Positions 1-12,900 of a DNA stretch of 64,000 nucleotides are shown here, in pieces. The position numbers and the translations under genes were made by a program. This DNA comes from Arenicola marina (Eukaryota; Annelida; Polychaeta; Arenicolidae). The stretch is taken from contig OZ025257.1 of assembly GCA_964019135.1 (NCBI GenBank), positions 17,449,971-17,513,970 on the forward strand. The letters run 5' to 3'. Each line of letters opens with the position of its first letter. Position 1 is the first letter of the stretch. The notes beneath the pieces are model-generated. The model searched no databases. It saw nothing but the letters and a program-made list of their open reading frames with translations, and had not been told where the DNA came from.

Positions 1-1980
1 CGAAAGAGTACGTTAGCACTAAATAACACATTAATATGTATAGGTGTCACCTAAATGGCGAGCGAAGTAGTACCGCCATCTGACCGTCAATGTTAAAACT
101 TAACATGCAGGATTTTTTCATAAGAAATATTTAGATGTTTTCCATGCACCCGGATGATGCATTTGGATTCTTATTCAATTATATACAATGATATAGTATG
201 ACGTGATTATATATGTTGTGTGGGTCACCCTAGACCTCCAGTATTAACGGTACATTGTCGAAAATCTAATATTGCTATAATTTAATACCCTTAATATTGA
301 AACAGATACAACAGAGTGATCATTAAATTTATATATTTTGAAGAGACTAGGACTCGCCAAATCAGACAGTAATATTTTCAATGGATCTATGTATTTAGAT
401 GCTATTGATATGAATACAAATACCTGTAGAATGGCATGTTGTTTACAACACTTCCTTTATGATTTTGAGATATCTCGCGAGGAAATGTGTTGATAAATTA
501 TATATATAACATTGTATTGCATTTGTTTGCTTCTTTACAGGTAGGTACATATTATAACCACCTATATATAGATCTACTACCAAGATCAAGTACATTTTCA
601 TGAGAATATTTTGAATTGTGTATTTTCTGCTTGAACAAATTGAAGAGCTATAAGAATGGCAACTGTAATAATAAAACGAATATTATATGAGACAAAATGC
701 TGACCCTACTTTTCTAACTTGGACAACATTATATACAAGTTAACGAATGTGTTTAATTTGTATAATGGCAATGAGATTAGTAAACTAATGATGATTTATT
801 TCGGAAAGTAAAGTAAATAATATTAAATGAAATGCAAATACATGTATTAGTAGAGAATAAATACATAGTATGTACATGTAGGCAAAATGGGAAATATCAC
901 AATTGAGATATTTCATAAAAGGATTATACGTTTCAAAATCTGTATGCATACTTGTATATCATTTAATAATCCTTTACCAGGCACTTTACAGACTAGCCCC
1001 ACGAACACTAAACAATTTATCAATCAGATATACCTTGAGCAAAGTATGCTTGTGTAGTCAACACAATGTCACACATGTCATGCCAGTAGATCTCTAGTAT
1101 CAAATGAATGAAACTTAAACTAGTCACTATGGTCGTTCCTAAAATCAGGAATCTTTGTTATCGTCATTAAAGAACAGTCACTCAATAGTAGATGTGAAGA
1201 ATACTGACTTGCTTCTATCTACAATGCCTCGAATGCAACTGGTGTTTTCACATAAATTGCCTTTGTTAAACTGAGTTGTATTTCGCAACATATCTGAACA
1301 AGGCAAGTAATATAATACAGTGAGCTTAGCCTTGAAATGTTAAATGTCATGTTAGCAACTATTGATGGGCTAAGAATGTGTATACTGACTCAATGCCAGT
1401 CCATGGTAATGGATATTGTGTAAGTTTCTATGGTCACACTGCATATGAATGGAACTGTGAAGTCCACAGATTTAATAATTTATCTCAACCACTTAGCTTT
1501 TGTCTACCAGGTTTCCTTGGTTTAATAGATTGTTATGCCAATAGATTATTTTTTCAACAGATTTAATTTTCAAGGTGAAGACCTTGGCACTTATTCAAAT
1601 GCAATATTTCGTTTTTTACTTTTCCTCAATTCATGGCCGTCTTTGTGCACTTTTTTGAGTACCTTTTTTTACTTCAATTGCTTCTTTTCTTCACCAAGTT
1701 CATTTCCATTTACAAATTATTTTGGTCAAAATAGGCAGAACATGTGGTGGTCAAAGAATGCCTTATTTGATCAACTATTGTTTTCTCCAAAAAGCCCTTG
1801 ACTCTTCTACCAAGCCAATTATTATTTACTTGGCTTATCTAAGCGAATTGCCTCTTTTGTCCTTTTTTTGCTTCAATGGCTTCTCAACAAATTCGCAGTG
1901 GCTCTAAAGATTGGATTGCTTTTTGTGAATTTCACTTTCTTCATTCATGAATGTTTTTCCTTTCGTATCATTATCTCTTT
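1..1980. other. AT-rich non-coding stretch, no gene recognised
   Basis: Only short open frames without recognisable motifs are present. At about 1,535-1,935 the plus strand is rich in TTTT/CTTC runs. The opposite strand reads as a lysine-rich, coiled-coil-like fragment in the sister copy (52,736-52,963), possibly part of an old retroelement ORF, but I cannot assign it. The sister copy at 51,012-52,990 is equally featureless. Confidence 0.5.
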
Positions 1981-1984
1981 TGTA

Positions 1985-2165
1985 TCGAATGGCTTGACGC
2001 ATTGTCAGGATTTATTCCACAACACTGACAAGGGCTCGTCTTGCTACGCTACAAGGGTGTATGCTTAGCCCGCTGTTGTTGGCGTTGTATATCAGCGAAT
2101 ACATTGACATGCTCTCCGAGGCGCACTGTCCAGACATGTTACTAGGGCGAGTTTGGTCCTAACTG
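1985..2165 (+). pseudogene. Non-LTR reverse transcriptase fossil (QGC..SPLL..LYISEYI motif)
   Basis: The frame around 2,045-2,160 reads QGCMLSPLLLALYISEYI followed by DMLSEAHCP. This matches the block before the catalytic YxDD motif of non-LTR reverse transcriptases (family pattern RQGC.LSPLLF.LYI). Nothing after it continues the domain; degenerate ~40-bp repeats follow. The same fragment recurs in the window at about 4.4, 11.5, 14.2, 17.8, 18.3, 20.6, 53.1, 55.5 and 62.6 kb, so it is part of a repeated fossil LINE and not a gene. Confidence 0.7.
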
Positions 2166-2480
2166 CGAGATGCCGGCATACTGACAGGAAAAGCTTTGTC
2201 CTGACTTTGGCATAAGTCGCCATACTGTATTTCAGTGCTTTAGCCTAACTTAGACGAGTCGCCATCATATCCTGGATTTGGCAGAAGTCAAAATACTGCA
2301 ATTCAGAGCTTATCGTAACTTTGGCATGCGTCGGTATACCGGCAGGAAGAGTTCTGTTCTAACCCCCGACATGTCCGAACATTGTATGGCAGGGCTTTCG
2401 TTTGCAGCGCTGTATCCTTACTTAGACATTCGTGGGCCATTACAGCGCTTATTTCAGAACATGGAAGTGGTTCCTTTGAC
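2165..2480. repeat. Degenerate ~40-bp tandem repeats after the RT fossil
   Basis: Loose repetitions of a phrase like GGCATGTCGGTATACTGGCAGGAAGAGCTTTGTCC in several variants. Related, better-preserved arrays follow the same RT fragment at 12.1-12.35, 14.33-14.5 and 20.7-20.95 kb. The array is repeated in the right duplicate at about 53.17-53.49 kb. Confidence 0.55.
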
Positions 2481-3020
2481 ATAACTCAAAGAAGTTAAAA
2501 CGTTTATTTCAATTTTATTTTATTACCCTTCAGATATACATTGATACCAAGTAATTAATAATACCTGAATAAATATACATAAAAAATAATGTTGAGATTA
2601 TGGCCTTATTGCTAAGTCACTAGGCCGTAGTGTGCAAGAAGAGAAGACTGGTGGCTATACTTGATCATATATATTTTATATATATATAAATATTCGAAAA
2701 GAAACCACAAACCATTCGCACCCCTCTCAATATTTTATAATTATGTACCCGCTTAGTTCGACATAATATTAACGTAGTCCGGTAATGCATCATTTTTCAC
2801 TTAATGGTAGATGTATCTCTCCGCCAAGCTGCGTGCTCTGGTCATATAAACCGACAGATGTGATTTACCCCTGTTTGCACCTGGTCACTGAAGCAAACGC
2901 GTACCAATTAAAAGACTTTGAATTGACGCAATGACATGCAATATGTTTTTTTACCAAGACACCGAAATACCATTGCCTTCTATGTATGATTGAACTGTGA
3001 AATCTCATATATATGTTAAT

Positions 3021-3027
3021 AAAAAAT

Positions 3028-3068
<41 letters not shown>

Positions 3069-3072
3069 TATT
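3021..3072. repeat. (TA)n microsatellite
   Basis: An almost pure TA dinucleotide run. The sister locus at 54,040-54,080 has a different length and interruptions, so it differs between the two duplicates. Confidence 0.85.
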
Positions 3073-3276
3073 AAATTATTGCATGCAACATAACTATATC
3101 AATATCAGTGTTGCCGGGCTACAATCTCTTCCAACAAAAGGACTGTGTCGACATTCTTTGAGGGACCTTTTTTCATTATCTAATTAGCATATTCCTTAAT
3201 GCCGCAAGTTGGACCCACGCCGACCTACGTAACAACATTAAAGTCTTGGACCGAGTCACGTGGACAGGTAGTTTCT

Positions 3277-4190
3277 CTAACTGATAAAGTAAGGATTTAA
3301 CCTCCCTACTGAAAACCCTTGTGTTTTTTCTGGTCGACAGTTGCATTGAAATATCTCGATGACCTGCCCTGCCCTCTTGGCTGACTCCCAGACGTCGCCC
3401 AGCTCCTTCTTCCACCTGCCTTTGTCCGGGTAGTTGTCCAGCAGGATGATGTTGTCCACGCTGGCCATCTGCCGGAAGTTATTGTAGTCCGCAAGACACA
3501 CTGGGTTTGTGTGGCCCCCATCGATGGATATGACGTCACACTTCACTGCGGGATTCGCTTGGCGGAACGCCGGAATCGATGTCGTAGAATCGCCCCACAT
3601 GACCGTCAGTCTCCCTGGAAACCGTTGCTGTAGGTAATCGGCCATCGGGTGTGCGTAGCCATGTTTACCGATGTCAAAGGAGTACACAGTGGTGTTGGGG
3701 TTAGCCTGTAGCCACATAAAACTGCTGTGGCTACCATTAAACCCGGTCTCACATACCGTCCTGACAAACGGCGCTCGCACTATATGGTAATAGGCGATAA
3801 ACTCTTCTATGTAGTTTGCACTTGAGCCCTCCCGTATGCCACCCACCGCCTTTAACCTTTCCCTAATCTGATCATACTCCCGTTGGAATGTGTCAGGAAA
3901 AGGATTATCCTTGTCCACGTTCTTGAATAGATCTTGACAACGCCTCAGGGCGTTCGGTGCAAAAGAAAATATATAAAGACAAGTCCCTCGGGTCGGCTGG
4001 GTGGCGGGCCTAGTACGATGGAACCCAAGGCCGCCGTGGTCCGGGAGTAACCACTGTGACCGGTGCTGTACAGATAAAGGACGCCGAGGAGAACGAGGGC
4101 TGAGAAGACGAACCACAGACTGACTCTTTTGGGGATACGCCATTTTGAACTGCGAGTACCGGGTTTGCCCGAGCTTGGCTCCTGCATCAT
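3277..4190 (-). pseudogene. Class I methyltransferase (Methyltransf_24-like), copy A, frameshifted
   Basis: This copy is almost identical to the intact gene at 54,286-55,227. It keeps the N-terminus MMQEPSSG, the membrane segment, the SAM-binding loop and the C-terminal half. Between about 3,961 and 3,983 it lacks 28 bp relative to that gene, which shifts the frame after residue ~75. The reading frame from the ATG therefore ends shortly after PSRPEGLV, and the methyltransferase domain lies in another frame. In the SAM loop the second glycine of GFNGGH is also serine (GFNGSH). A frameshift in only one of two ~98-99% identical copies points to recent inactivation, a segregating null allele or an assembly error. 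The polypeptide as encoded would be a short membrane peptide without catalytic domain. Confidence 0.85.
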
Positions 4191-4429
4191 GTCGAATAAC
4201 ACGCGTTAGTCTCGGCCAAATTCTTCAATCCTTATAACATGAATGTAGCATAGGTAAGTAATTGAATTTAATAACATTTGCATCATTTCAGTCGGCTGCG
4301 ATATGCGATATGCGATGATTGGCTAAGCCCCCACCCACCATCTCCCCACCATAGACTCACATAGAGCGTCAAACAAAACACGTGGCCATTGAAATCGATC
4401 ATTGAGCTGCGCTTGAATAAGCTTAGCCG

Positions 4430-4500
4430 GCTGTTGTTTGCATTGCATATCAGCGAATACATTGGCATGCTCTCCGAGGCGCATTGTCCATGCATAAGTC
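4430..4500 (+). repeat. RT fossil fragment upstream of MT copy A
   Basis: A short copy of the LFALYISEYI..MLSEAHC reverse transcriptase block, lying just 5' of the MT gene as in the other MT blocks (about 14.23-14.31, 20.59-20.65 and 55.46-55.53 kb). It marks the upstream edge shared by all MT blocks. Confidence 0.6.
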
Positions 4501-4878
4501 AGGAGGAGCTCTGACCTATCTGCGACATGTCGGCATTCTGCAGGACGGAGGATTCTACAACTCCTGACTTTTCTAATATAACGTCATGTGCTGGATGCAA
4601 GAATGGCTGCACGAGGGTGGGTGGGAGATTTTATCCAGCGATTCTTGTTGCCAAACCAAAGGACAATGTCGGGAAATAAGTATTGATCTAGTTGCACATT
4701 TTGGAACTCTCACCAGTACAAAGCCCCATACCTGTGTTCAAGGGCTTGAATGCTCGAATGCTTAAAATGTTCTAACAATTGTCAAAATCAGAAACATAGA
4801 CGGTCTAGTTTTCCCGTATGTTGGAATCCTTCCAGATCTATCAAGTGGTATGAACGCTATCTTATGACCTCTAAGACG

Positions 4879-4951
4879 TGCAGACTTTGTTGGGGAGGCG
4901 CCATTTGAATTTGTGCTTGATACTTTGGCCCAAGCTAGGCTCTTGCATCAT
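4879..4951 (-). pseudogene. Relic of a second methyltransferase 5' end
   Basis: On the minus strand the frame from 4,951 begins MMQEPSLGQS and continues to KWRLPN. This is clearly related to the start of the MT genes (MMQEPSSG...KWRIPNRV). After about 24 residues the similarity ends and no methyltransferase domain follows. Equivalent relics lie at about 14,753-14,824, 21,358-21,406 (truncated) and 55,915-55,988. Each MT block therefore carries one gene and one older 5' fragment, probably from an ancestral tandem pair. Confidence 0.65.
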
Positions 4952-4999
4952 ATTAACTTAATATATAACTCATTAAAGAGTTATGAAGTTAACGCAGTT

Positions 5000-5530
5000 A
5001 ACAAGTTAACACTTGTGGAATTACTTTTTATCACTTTGGATGGTAGGCGATTACTTGATAAGGGTTAAAACCTGCACGATGCACGCACACTCCCACCAAT
5101 TCCTGGTCTCATGTGGGTTGCACTTCATGGCTCTGTCGCGCGTCGGGTACCAGTGGGTATGAGCAGCCATGTATCAGGGCTAAGCGTTAACATGTCTCCT
5201 GCTTTTTGGGTTTAACTTTCGCATACTACGTTTGAACTAAAATGTCTAGCGCTCACATACCTTCCCATATCTTGTGCACCAGTCGCCTTTAAACCACATA
5301 TGTATATATCAGTATGTCGTAACCAAGAAACGCACAGCTAGACAACTAGGCAGCGAGGCAGGCCATTTAAATCGATAACCATCAAGTATTTTGTGTGACG
5401 TCATGTTTCAGTGTTCTGCGCCATGTAACTATGGCAACCACTGTTTATTGAAGGGGTCGCATGGCGGTTTGGATCAGATTACAGTTCAGCGGCAAGTAGC
5501 CCTAGCCACCACTGAGCCAGATTAAGTAGT
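5000..5530. repeat. Interspersed repeat R1, copy in block A
   Basis: It begins near the phrase ACACTTGTGGAATTAC and ends near GGTTTGGATCAGATTAC. Copies occur at about 15,660-16,210, 27,925-28,218 continuing at 31,561-31,790, 37,245-37,565 (partial) and 56,040-56,560. No coding capacity is evident. Most copies travel with the MT block, but the 37.2-kb copy sits alone in an IR intron, so it may be an old transposon in its own right. Confidence 0.6.
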
Positions 5531-5559
5531 GGGTTGTATTGTATGAGAGTTTTGCTGTA

Positions 5560-6430
5560 GCACTAACCGAGCAAGAAAAGACAATGACATTAACTAGATG
5601 AATTACTAGTGTGTTTGAATCCCTCGTCAATAGCAAAAAAATAATTACATATTTTAACTCACATAAACTAAATAATTGTGTTCATAAGTAATATATCGAA
5701 GTACGCCATGGTCATACACTTTAAATCCTCTGCATTCTGAAAGATATTTTATCAGGCATATCATCATTTCTAGTATCGCTTTTCAATTAAAAGAGTATTC
5801 ACTGGTCATAAATTGAAACTCCAGACGCTATGTTCTCTATGGTTAATCGATAATTGAAATTACTCATGCAGTACTTTAGTCTCTTAATAAAGAATATTAC
5901 ATTACTTCGTACGAGTGATATGGAGAAGCCTGAATTCGTGAACGATATATATCCATATTTGCATTTATCTTTAGTTTAAATGGTAAGCGGAAAAACAAAT
6001 ATCATATAATGTAATTGAAAATGATATCTCGCAATAAAACTTTGACCTTTTGGGGTTTCACATCTCCACTCATACGCAGGACAAAGTATTTAGGGGCAAG
6101 TTGGAGCTTGCTATTCCTATAAATGAAGTCGGACCTGTCAACGGTTTTACAAGGTACGACGTTTCCATTACATTACGTTTCGAAACCTGCGCAGTTGATT
6201 AGGTATTAGCTCTTATATGTTAGGCAGCTTAAAGCCACGATTTCCTGATCGTAGATATATTATTCAGTATTATCTACACCTGGCAGTATGATTGTTACAT
6301 TGTTACAACAAACATCATTATCGGCGCACTGATCAAGAAAAATCAGACTGTATACGTTAACGAATGATTTCAAAACGAACTATTGTCGCGGTGTTGTCAA
6401 ATTGTTCCATGAGTGTCGATTAAATATCAA
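5560..6430. other. Non-coding spacer between MT and IR copies (A)
   Basis: Conserved with 32,110-32,900 and 56,590-57,468, and partly with 16,520-16,880, by duplication. I see no coding frame or RNA gene in it. Confidence 0.5.
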
Positions 6431-6575
6431 CTAAAGCCGTTCTCTTCTGAGGCGGCGCCACTGCGTCATACAACACTCAACCACCAGAACGAGGCCGGAC
6501 GTGTGTAGAAGACGCCGTAGATCAGTTGCATGGAGACGACGGGCGAGCCGAGGCGGGCGGTGGCGGCCATTTCGT

Positions 6576-6755
6576 GGCAATGAGAAGGGTCACTTTGAAA
6601 GTTAATAGGAGCCGTGTCTCCGAAATAAGCCCTTACTCTTTGCGAAAATACAAGATGTCATGGCATCTTCATCCAACATGGACATTTAGAATTCGAACCC
6701 CGAATCGAATAAGCGGATGCACTAGTAATCACGTGGTTACTGCGCAAAAAGTGGC
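6576..6755 (-). repeat. tRNA-derived SINE, copy A
   Basis: On the minus strand it has a tRNA-like head with a B-box (GGTTCGAATTC) followed by a body containing TGGATGAAGATGCCATG and TTTTCGCAAAGAG. Relatives are at 33,200-33,372 (in the intron between IR exons 10 and 11), 57,612-57,786 and 45,735-45,930. In this copy a deletion has joined the SINE directly to the remnant of IR exon 11. Confidence 0.65.
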
Positions 6756-9700
6756 CCGAAGACCAACTCCTATCAGTCATTGGGTCGCAGTGTCTCAGAA
6801 GAGCTTGATAAATTGCATGTGACGTTAGCGGCTTAGATCTTGCGAAAACGGCGGAGGTACGTTCATAACATAACTAAGAATAACGCTCCTCATGCATAAA
6901 CAGTAAATATAACATATTATATATAGGTGAAATGTCAAGAATAATTTGCGTTTTCTTGTCTCGGAAAGCAGATTAATGTAGGAAGTGGTTATAACCATTA
7001 TTTGACGATTTGTTTTGACTGGGGTTTAACGATGTCTTGCACCTACATGGCTGAAATAGGTTCGCAGTACCGCGAGTTCTTCTGTAGTCCTATCGATTGC
7101 TGGCTATAAATCTCTGAAGTGATTGGGAACAATTTCATCCGGGGATCAGCCGCTATGTATGGCTTGGCCAAGCGTGATGACGTCACTAATGCGAAGGGCT
7201 CTGATTGGACCTTGTCGAGCAAAGTGGTTATATTGAGAGCCATAATGGTGGGATCAGTTTGATGAAAGGTCACCATTCGACTCCATAAGGTCACCCAGGG
7301 CTCCGCTGTCGATGACTGCCAGGCAATCACCATTAAAAAAAAGGTTAAAAAGGATAAAATGTCATATATACCCATCAGGTTATCTTAGAGACGAAGATAT
7401 TTTGTCACCAGTACCTGTTAATGTTATATTCAGGTAGAAAATATCCGTGTCACATATAAACGAAAAACACGAGGCACGTGGTGGACAAATATAAGTTTTG
7501 TATTTAAATACATCATATAATATGTATCATCAAAACGTTCCTTCCATGTTATCATTCCGTTATAATATTGTCCATTTGTCACTGCTTTTTTTACAATACA
7601 ATAGTGGCTCATAAGTATAGATGCCTTAATCATGGAAGGAATAGCTTTATTCACAATAAAAAAGTGGATCATATGTACGGACATTGTGATTATTAGTAAA
7701 ACCGAAACGAATCATGCTATATTGGTATGCTACTTTAAATTCGATTTAAGTTACATGTAGTGGAAATACGGTGGCATGTACTTACTTCTATAATGTTCAC
7801 GAAAGAAGCTTCTCCAAGAGTTCCAAATTTGTATTGGTTTTGTTTTACGAGTTTTTCCAGCGAGTTGAAGGGGCAGTGGGAACTTAGGGACTGACACAAG
7901 TGCCACCATGTTGCCGAGGTAGGTGTCACTCATCACCATATTGTTTCTTTTGGTTACTTGTTGGTATTCTGTGACCCTACAACATTTACTAAGCAGTGCA
8001 ATAATTGATTTGTTTTTCAATGTGCTAAAGTATCAAATAATGCTAACTGATATCATTATAATCAACTCACATTGCGCCATTAACACTCCAAAGGCAAACC
8101 AAAGCGACTGAGGCCAGTAAGACAAGGCTTGATTCCCTTACCGCTTGCTGTGATCTAGCATGTCATTGGCCAGCCAATCACCAGCCTGGTTGACCAACCA
8201 CGTGACGAGCGCTCCCAACGGTAAGGACGTCAATATACAAAGCCACACGGTGGTCGAGAAAGGCCTCAACAGGAAGTGTAGGCCATCGGTCTCCAGCGAA
8301 TGAAGCCAGAACATTACGACACGGCCGTCAACATCCATTGGAATATCGGGAAAGTCAATGACCTCGTGGCGAAGTGGATTGTGGGACAATTGTGCGGACA
8401 CAAGGTCCACTTCCTGAAATTATGATGAGATATATAAAACTCTACCCCTACGGTAAAAGCAATGTTCACAATCATAAGCCTAATACATAACATATACATA
8501 TAAATTGCAGATGTTCACTAGCAAAAAGCAGATCATATATATTCATGAAGAAAAGAACACACCACTTAATTGTTACATAAGGTAGCTGTCTCCTATATGA
8601 AAATGAGTAAAGACTCAAATGTAATCAAATGTAGTCAACACATTAAGCTCATACTAACTGATCAAAGGAAATGTCTAGCCATGTATACTATATGTTGTTA
8701 AAATTCGAAGTTTTTATGACTATGTATCAAAAATGAAAGTGGCACGTTTCTTTCCGTGGGTATATACAGACGTTTATATCAATACATAAGTCAAGGATGG
8801 TCAATGTTTCAACTCGTCCTGTTTTTGTTGCCCGATGTGTCACCATAGGCGCGACCACACGTCACCATAAAGAAATATCACACAGGAACATATGTACCTA
8901 GTGGTAATGTGACTGTAATGTTGATCTTGTGTTCGTTTGAACTATTCCACTTTTGGGTCATGACGGATCGTCTCAATGCGATGGACTTTGCTATCCAAGT
9001 GATACTGATGACGTCGGATCATATGAATTTCAGCCATTGGCCTGTATTCACTTGAGCGAAATTGATAATATAAATTCACTACAGGTACTCAATGTAAGAA
9101 AATCTTGCTCAGCAAAATAATTGTTCTAGTCGCGGAATTACAATCAAGGCTCCTTTGATTAGATTGCGAATGAAATAAATCGTGGCCGAAGTAATTGAGC
9201 CATAATCTCAGGGTTTGGACTATGTTGTCACGAAACAATAGGAAAGCGTGCCCTGATTGGTGATAACGTGACCTTTCTCTGAAGCATTCCGACGAGCCCA
9301 GTCCAACTTCCGTCTGGCTCGATACCTCCTCATGCGCCGTCAGGGGGCTCCACTAGTGTGTAACTATAATGCAATGGTATACACGACACTACGGTTTAAC
9401 ATTACATAAAGGAATGTTCATTTACCTGTTCCCAGGTATGGGGTTTTGTGTACCGGATCGTAATTCTAAATTGTACAAATAGATCTAGAACTGTGGACCA
9501 ATTGCAGATTCTGCATCCGTTTACCTATTTCTGACCAGTTCCCTTGGTGTTGAAGCAAGAACAGCTGCACAAATTTCCCGCGACCCCTAGTGTAGCCAAT
9601 TATACTTTCATCCAGTACATGACGTCATACTTTGCGGCTATAGGGCCTCAGTACGAATAGTTGTTTAATAGTAGTTGTTACAAAAACCTCAGACCAACAC

Positions 9701-9802
9701 GAGGTCATATTTTCTCTTACATGTGCCTTCGTTTGCCTTCGCATAGTATTTTAGTGATTTATACCTTGTCATTGCCATTCAGCCAACCTTTATGCCTTGT
9801 TA

Positions 9803-9955
9803 TTACTTCGCCCATTACCCATATTCCTGACTTCATCCCACCCTCCATCCGTCGTCATTACTTCACTCACTACCCCTATTCATCACTTCACCCCACCCTC
9901 CATCCGTCGTCATTACTTCACTCACTGCCCGTATTTCTCCCTCCTCCCATATGAG
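9803..9955 (+). repeat. 55-bp minisatellite in IR intron, copy A (~2.5 units)
   Basis: The unit begins ATTACTTCACTCACTACCC and ends CCATCCGTCGTC, 55 bp long. There are two full units plus a partial one here, versus three plus a partial one at 39,283-39,480 and at 60,835-61,045. Because 55 is not a multiple of 3, the PSSLLHS reading frames through it are coincidental. Confidence 0.85.
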
Positions 9956-10455
9956 AAGGCACGACTGAAAGCGCTAGCCCGCCGCCTTCATCTGCCTGTT
10001 GCAGTTGATCGCTGTCCATTTATTGTCAGTTAGCAACCCTTTCATTCGCACCAAATGCAAATGCGTGATTTAATCATATCCCATACCTCGCCAGCCATTG
10101 GTCTTGCTTCCCTGCCATTATATTGGCTAATGCATGTATCAATTAACGCGGGTCACCCCCACAATTGTTGTATCTGTACTATTCGATTGCCTCACCGCTG
10201 TGCGGTAACGTTGAATAGCAAGGTGGTGCTGGACGGCATGCGTTGCTATGAAAACCACGTTGATGATGTCCTGTAGGGCGGTCGATAGCGGGGACAGAAA
10301 GGCGGCCTCCGTCAGCAGAAGCCACCGGGTCGCCCAGGTAAAGTGGGCCTGCTCCTGCCACTCCCTGTCCGCCAGGTTGGCCTGTGGGTGTGTGGGGGTG
10401 GAAATGGGGTGGATCGATGTAGCAGTTTAACATAGTATATATATCAGTGGCAACG

Positions 10456-10535
10456 TTGGGGGTGAGCGTGTAAGGGGGTGTAAGGTCGGGTATTGGGGAT
10501 GTAGGGGGGAGGTGTAGGGGGTGTAGGTTGTCTAT
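10456..10535 (+). repeat. G-rich minisatellite (GTGTAGGGGG-like)
   Basis: Irregular repetition of GTGTAGGGGG and GATGTAGGGGGGAG. It lies in the intron upstream of IR exon 4. Homologues are at about 40,010-40,112 (expanded) and 61,548-61,620. Confidence 0.7.
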
Positions 10536-10539
10536 TTAT

Positions 10540-12000
10540 ATCAACAGAGTAGGAGCGTTTTCATTTATCGTTTACCAGAGCTGTTACATTGTTGATTGCA
10601 TTTAACAGTGTGTAATGTACTCACCATAATCTATTTTTCATATCTATATTAAATGATATGTAAAAGCCTTATTATCGTATTTGTGTACCTGAAACGATAT
10701 ATAGCTATGCTTGATGTTATGAGCCTTAATATTTATCTGTGCTTAACTAAAATTGTGATTTTAGCATTGTCTGTATTCATTTATGTCCATAGCTTTCCTT
10801 GCTGATGGAAGAATACGATTTTTGAATGGCGTGCCTTTACAATAATCTCGTGACAAAACACCACAGAATTCTATTTGTTACCTTTGAAATCTGGTGCATG
10901 AGTATCCGCTCTCTTTTAAGGGCATCATAAAAGGCGAAACGAGTCTTCAGAGTACCATATAATTCTAAATTCTAATATAATAATGTATTGTATTAGTTTG
11001 TATTGTCTCAAGCTGTATCCATTGGATTTCAAATGCTCGTGATTGATTTGTTTTTACGCAATTATGTCTCTTTCAACCTAATTTCTTGGTGAAGACCCCT
11101 CATATGCGTATTGGATATTATTTCTCAAGAAAGAAAAGGGAATAACGGTCTTGCAAACTCGGGTTCGGGCTTAGAAGTCAAATCATTTTCTTTCCTTTGC
11201 AAATGTTGTTACTTTTGCTATACTATTTCCACAGTAATAATCGTTCCAACTATTGACAGCAGCGTTTGATCACTAACACTGCTCAACTGCTGAACGCTTA
11301 TATTTGGACGCTCTTACGAATCATAACGGCCCGCTGTTCGTTATGGATGCATTATGAGATATTACGAAAACTGCATTTTTGTTATCGCTTCAGTAGCTAG
11401 ATGTGATGGTATTCTTAAACCCTAATGCGACATCTATATGCTGGCAGGTTGGTAACCAAATAACAAAAACCTTCTCGTGACAATTGAATATGGTCAGCCG
11501 GCTGTTGTTCGCCACGTGCATCAGGGAAAACATTGATATGTTCTCCGATGCGTACAGTCCATGAATTTTGGCAGGATGACCTCTGTTCTAACTGCGACAT
11601 GTCGGCATTCTTAGCCAGAGTCAGAATACATATATTTGACCAAGAAAAACATATGTGGCAACAAGGTTACATTTCTTGACGGATTAAATAAAATAATAAC
11701 TTGATCGGGAGACTCGCATTAAGGCATGGAAGGCCGCTATCGTGTCAGCCACCATGATTCAAGAAAAATATAATTGAACTAAGAGTTCAACAAATAGTGA
11801 CAAAACCCTAAAAATAAACTACTGCTATATGGAAATAATACAAACAGGTGAACATAAGAAACCTTGTAATATGATCAATACAAATAATTCCTAATAATAA
11901 TAATCATTTAATCACCTGTAATTTGTCTCATTGGTGTTATTTTAACGGAAACTTTTTTACGATACATGTTGGCAAATCTAGCAGCTGACATGTGAACCTT
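10540..12000. other. Intergenic stretch with one RT fossil fragment
   Basis: Homology to the intact IR locus stops near 10,870. Beyond that I see only a degenerate copy of the RT block at about 11,495-11,570 (CATCAGGGAAAACATTGATA...). No gene is recognised. The right duplicate of this stretch is 61,630-63,090. Confidence 0.5.
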
Positions 12001-12089
12001 CACAGTTGTACAATCCTACCAGATAATTCTTGACATATAAAGTGACGCCCTTCAAACTATGCGTACAATCGTTTCTCTCACAATCAGAT

Positions 12090-12900
12090 ACAGTAAATTC
12101 TGCCAGCAAGAGCTTTGCAATGACTGTAATCATACTGCGTTTCGGTGCTTTTGTCATACTACCAGGAAGAGCTTCTAACTTTGGCAGAAATCAACAACAC
12201 TGCATTGCAGAGCTTGTCCTAGGCATGCCGACATACACAATTATGACCTAACTTGGGCATGTCGGAATACCGTATGGCAGGACATGTTTCATTTGCAATG
12301 CTTCATCCTAGTTTTCGCGGACGTCGGCATACGTCACGCTTATCTCGGAACGTACAGAAAATTGTTCTTTTGAATTCTATTTTATTACCCATCAAGTACA
12401 TACTTATACAATACGATTGGTGCATTACATGTAGCTGAATAAATGTACATGACCCGAATTGCTTAAATCCAATCTTGATGCTTAATCATAAAGCCATAAT
12501 GCACAAGAAGAGTTGCTTCACTTGATTACATATATCTTGGAATAAAATTTTAAATCATTCGCATCCCTCTAAACTGCTTATGATAATATAATACCCACGC
12601 TTAGTTCGACGTAATAATACCTGATTTGTCCTTTGAATGTGCATTTTATTGATCCGCCAAGATGCGTGCATGGTGGCTGTTCATATTCTTCAACATACGT
12701 GATATATCCGTGTTCACATCTGGTCGGCCCAAAAAATCGCTTAACTCTTTAATTACATGTATTACATATAAACCTAAAAACTCTGTACAAGTATATTTGA
12801 ACCGGAGAAAACCAGACATATATATTTTAGATTATGCCAATACAAGTTTTTTACTACCCATATATATTAATGCATGAACAATATTTGCATAAATATCAGT
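12090..12900. repeat. Start of MT block B: degenerate repeats and AT-rich spacer
   Basis: This stretch matches 2,200-3,110 and 18,360-19,250 (degenerate GGCATGTCGGCATAC repeats, then TTTTATTACC, then AATTATTGCATG-like sequence before the MT gene). It marks the left edge of the repeated MT block. Confidence 0.6.

Larger units (their letters stand above)
6431..10381 (-). pseudogene. IR-like ionotropic glutamate receptor pseudogene, copy A
   Basis: Homologous to the intact gene at 32,906-41,868. Recognisable exons are exon 4 (10,196-10,381, open), exon 7 (9,273-9,363, S1), exon 8 (8,071-8,413, S1/M1/pore), exon 9 remnant (7,786-~7,942), exon 10 (7,047-7,315, S2, open) and an exon 11 remnant (6,431-~6,573). 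Lesions: a TAA stop in exon 8 at 8,138-8,140; loss of ~115 bp covering the exon 9 acceptor and the first half of M3; a one-base insertion in exon 9; an exon 11 with a 20-bp and a ~130-bp deletion that joins it to the neighbouring SINE. Exons 5 and 6 are absent because ~3.4 kb present in the intact copy is missing at about 9,432. Exons 1-3 are absent because homology ends near 10,870. It cannot encode a channel. Confidence 0.88.

Noticed and set aside
9661-10033. Open frames rich in PSSLLHS (also at 39.2 and 60.7 kb)
   Set aside because: They read through the 55-bp intronic minisatellite. The unit length is not a multiple of three and the region lies within an intron of the minus-strand receptor.
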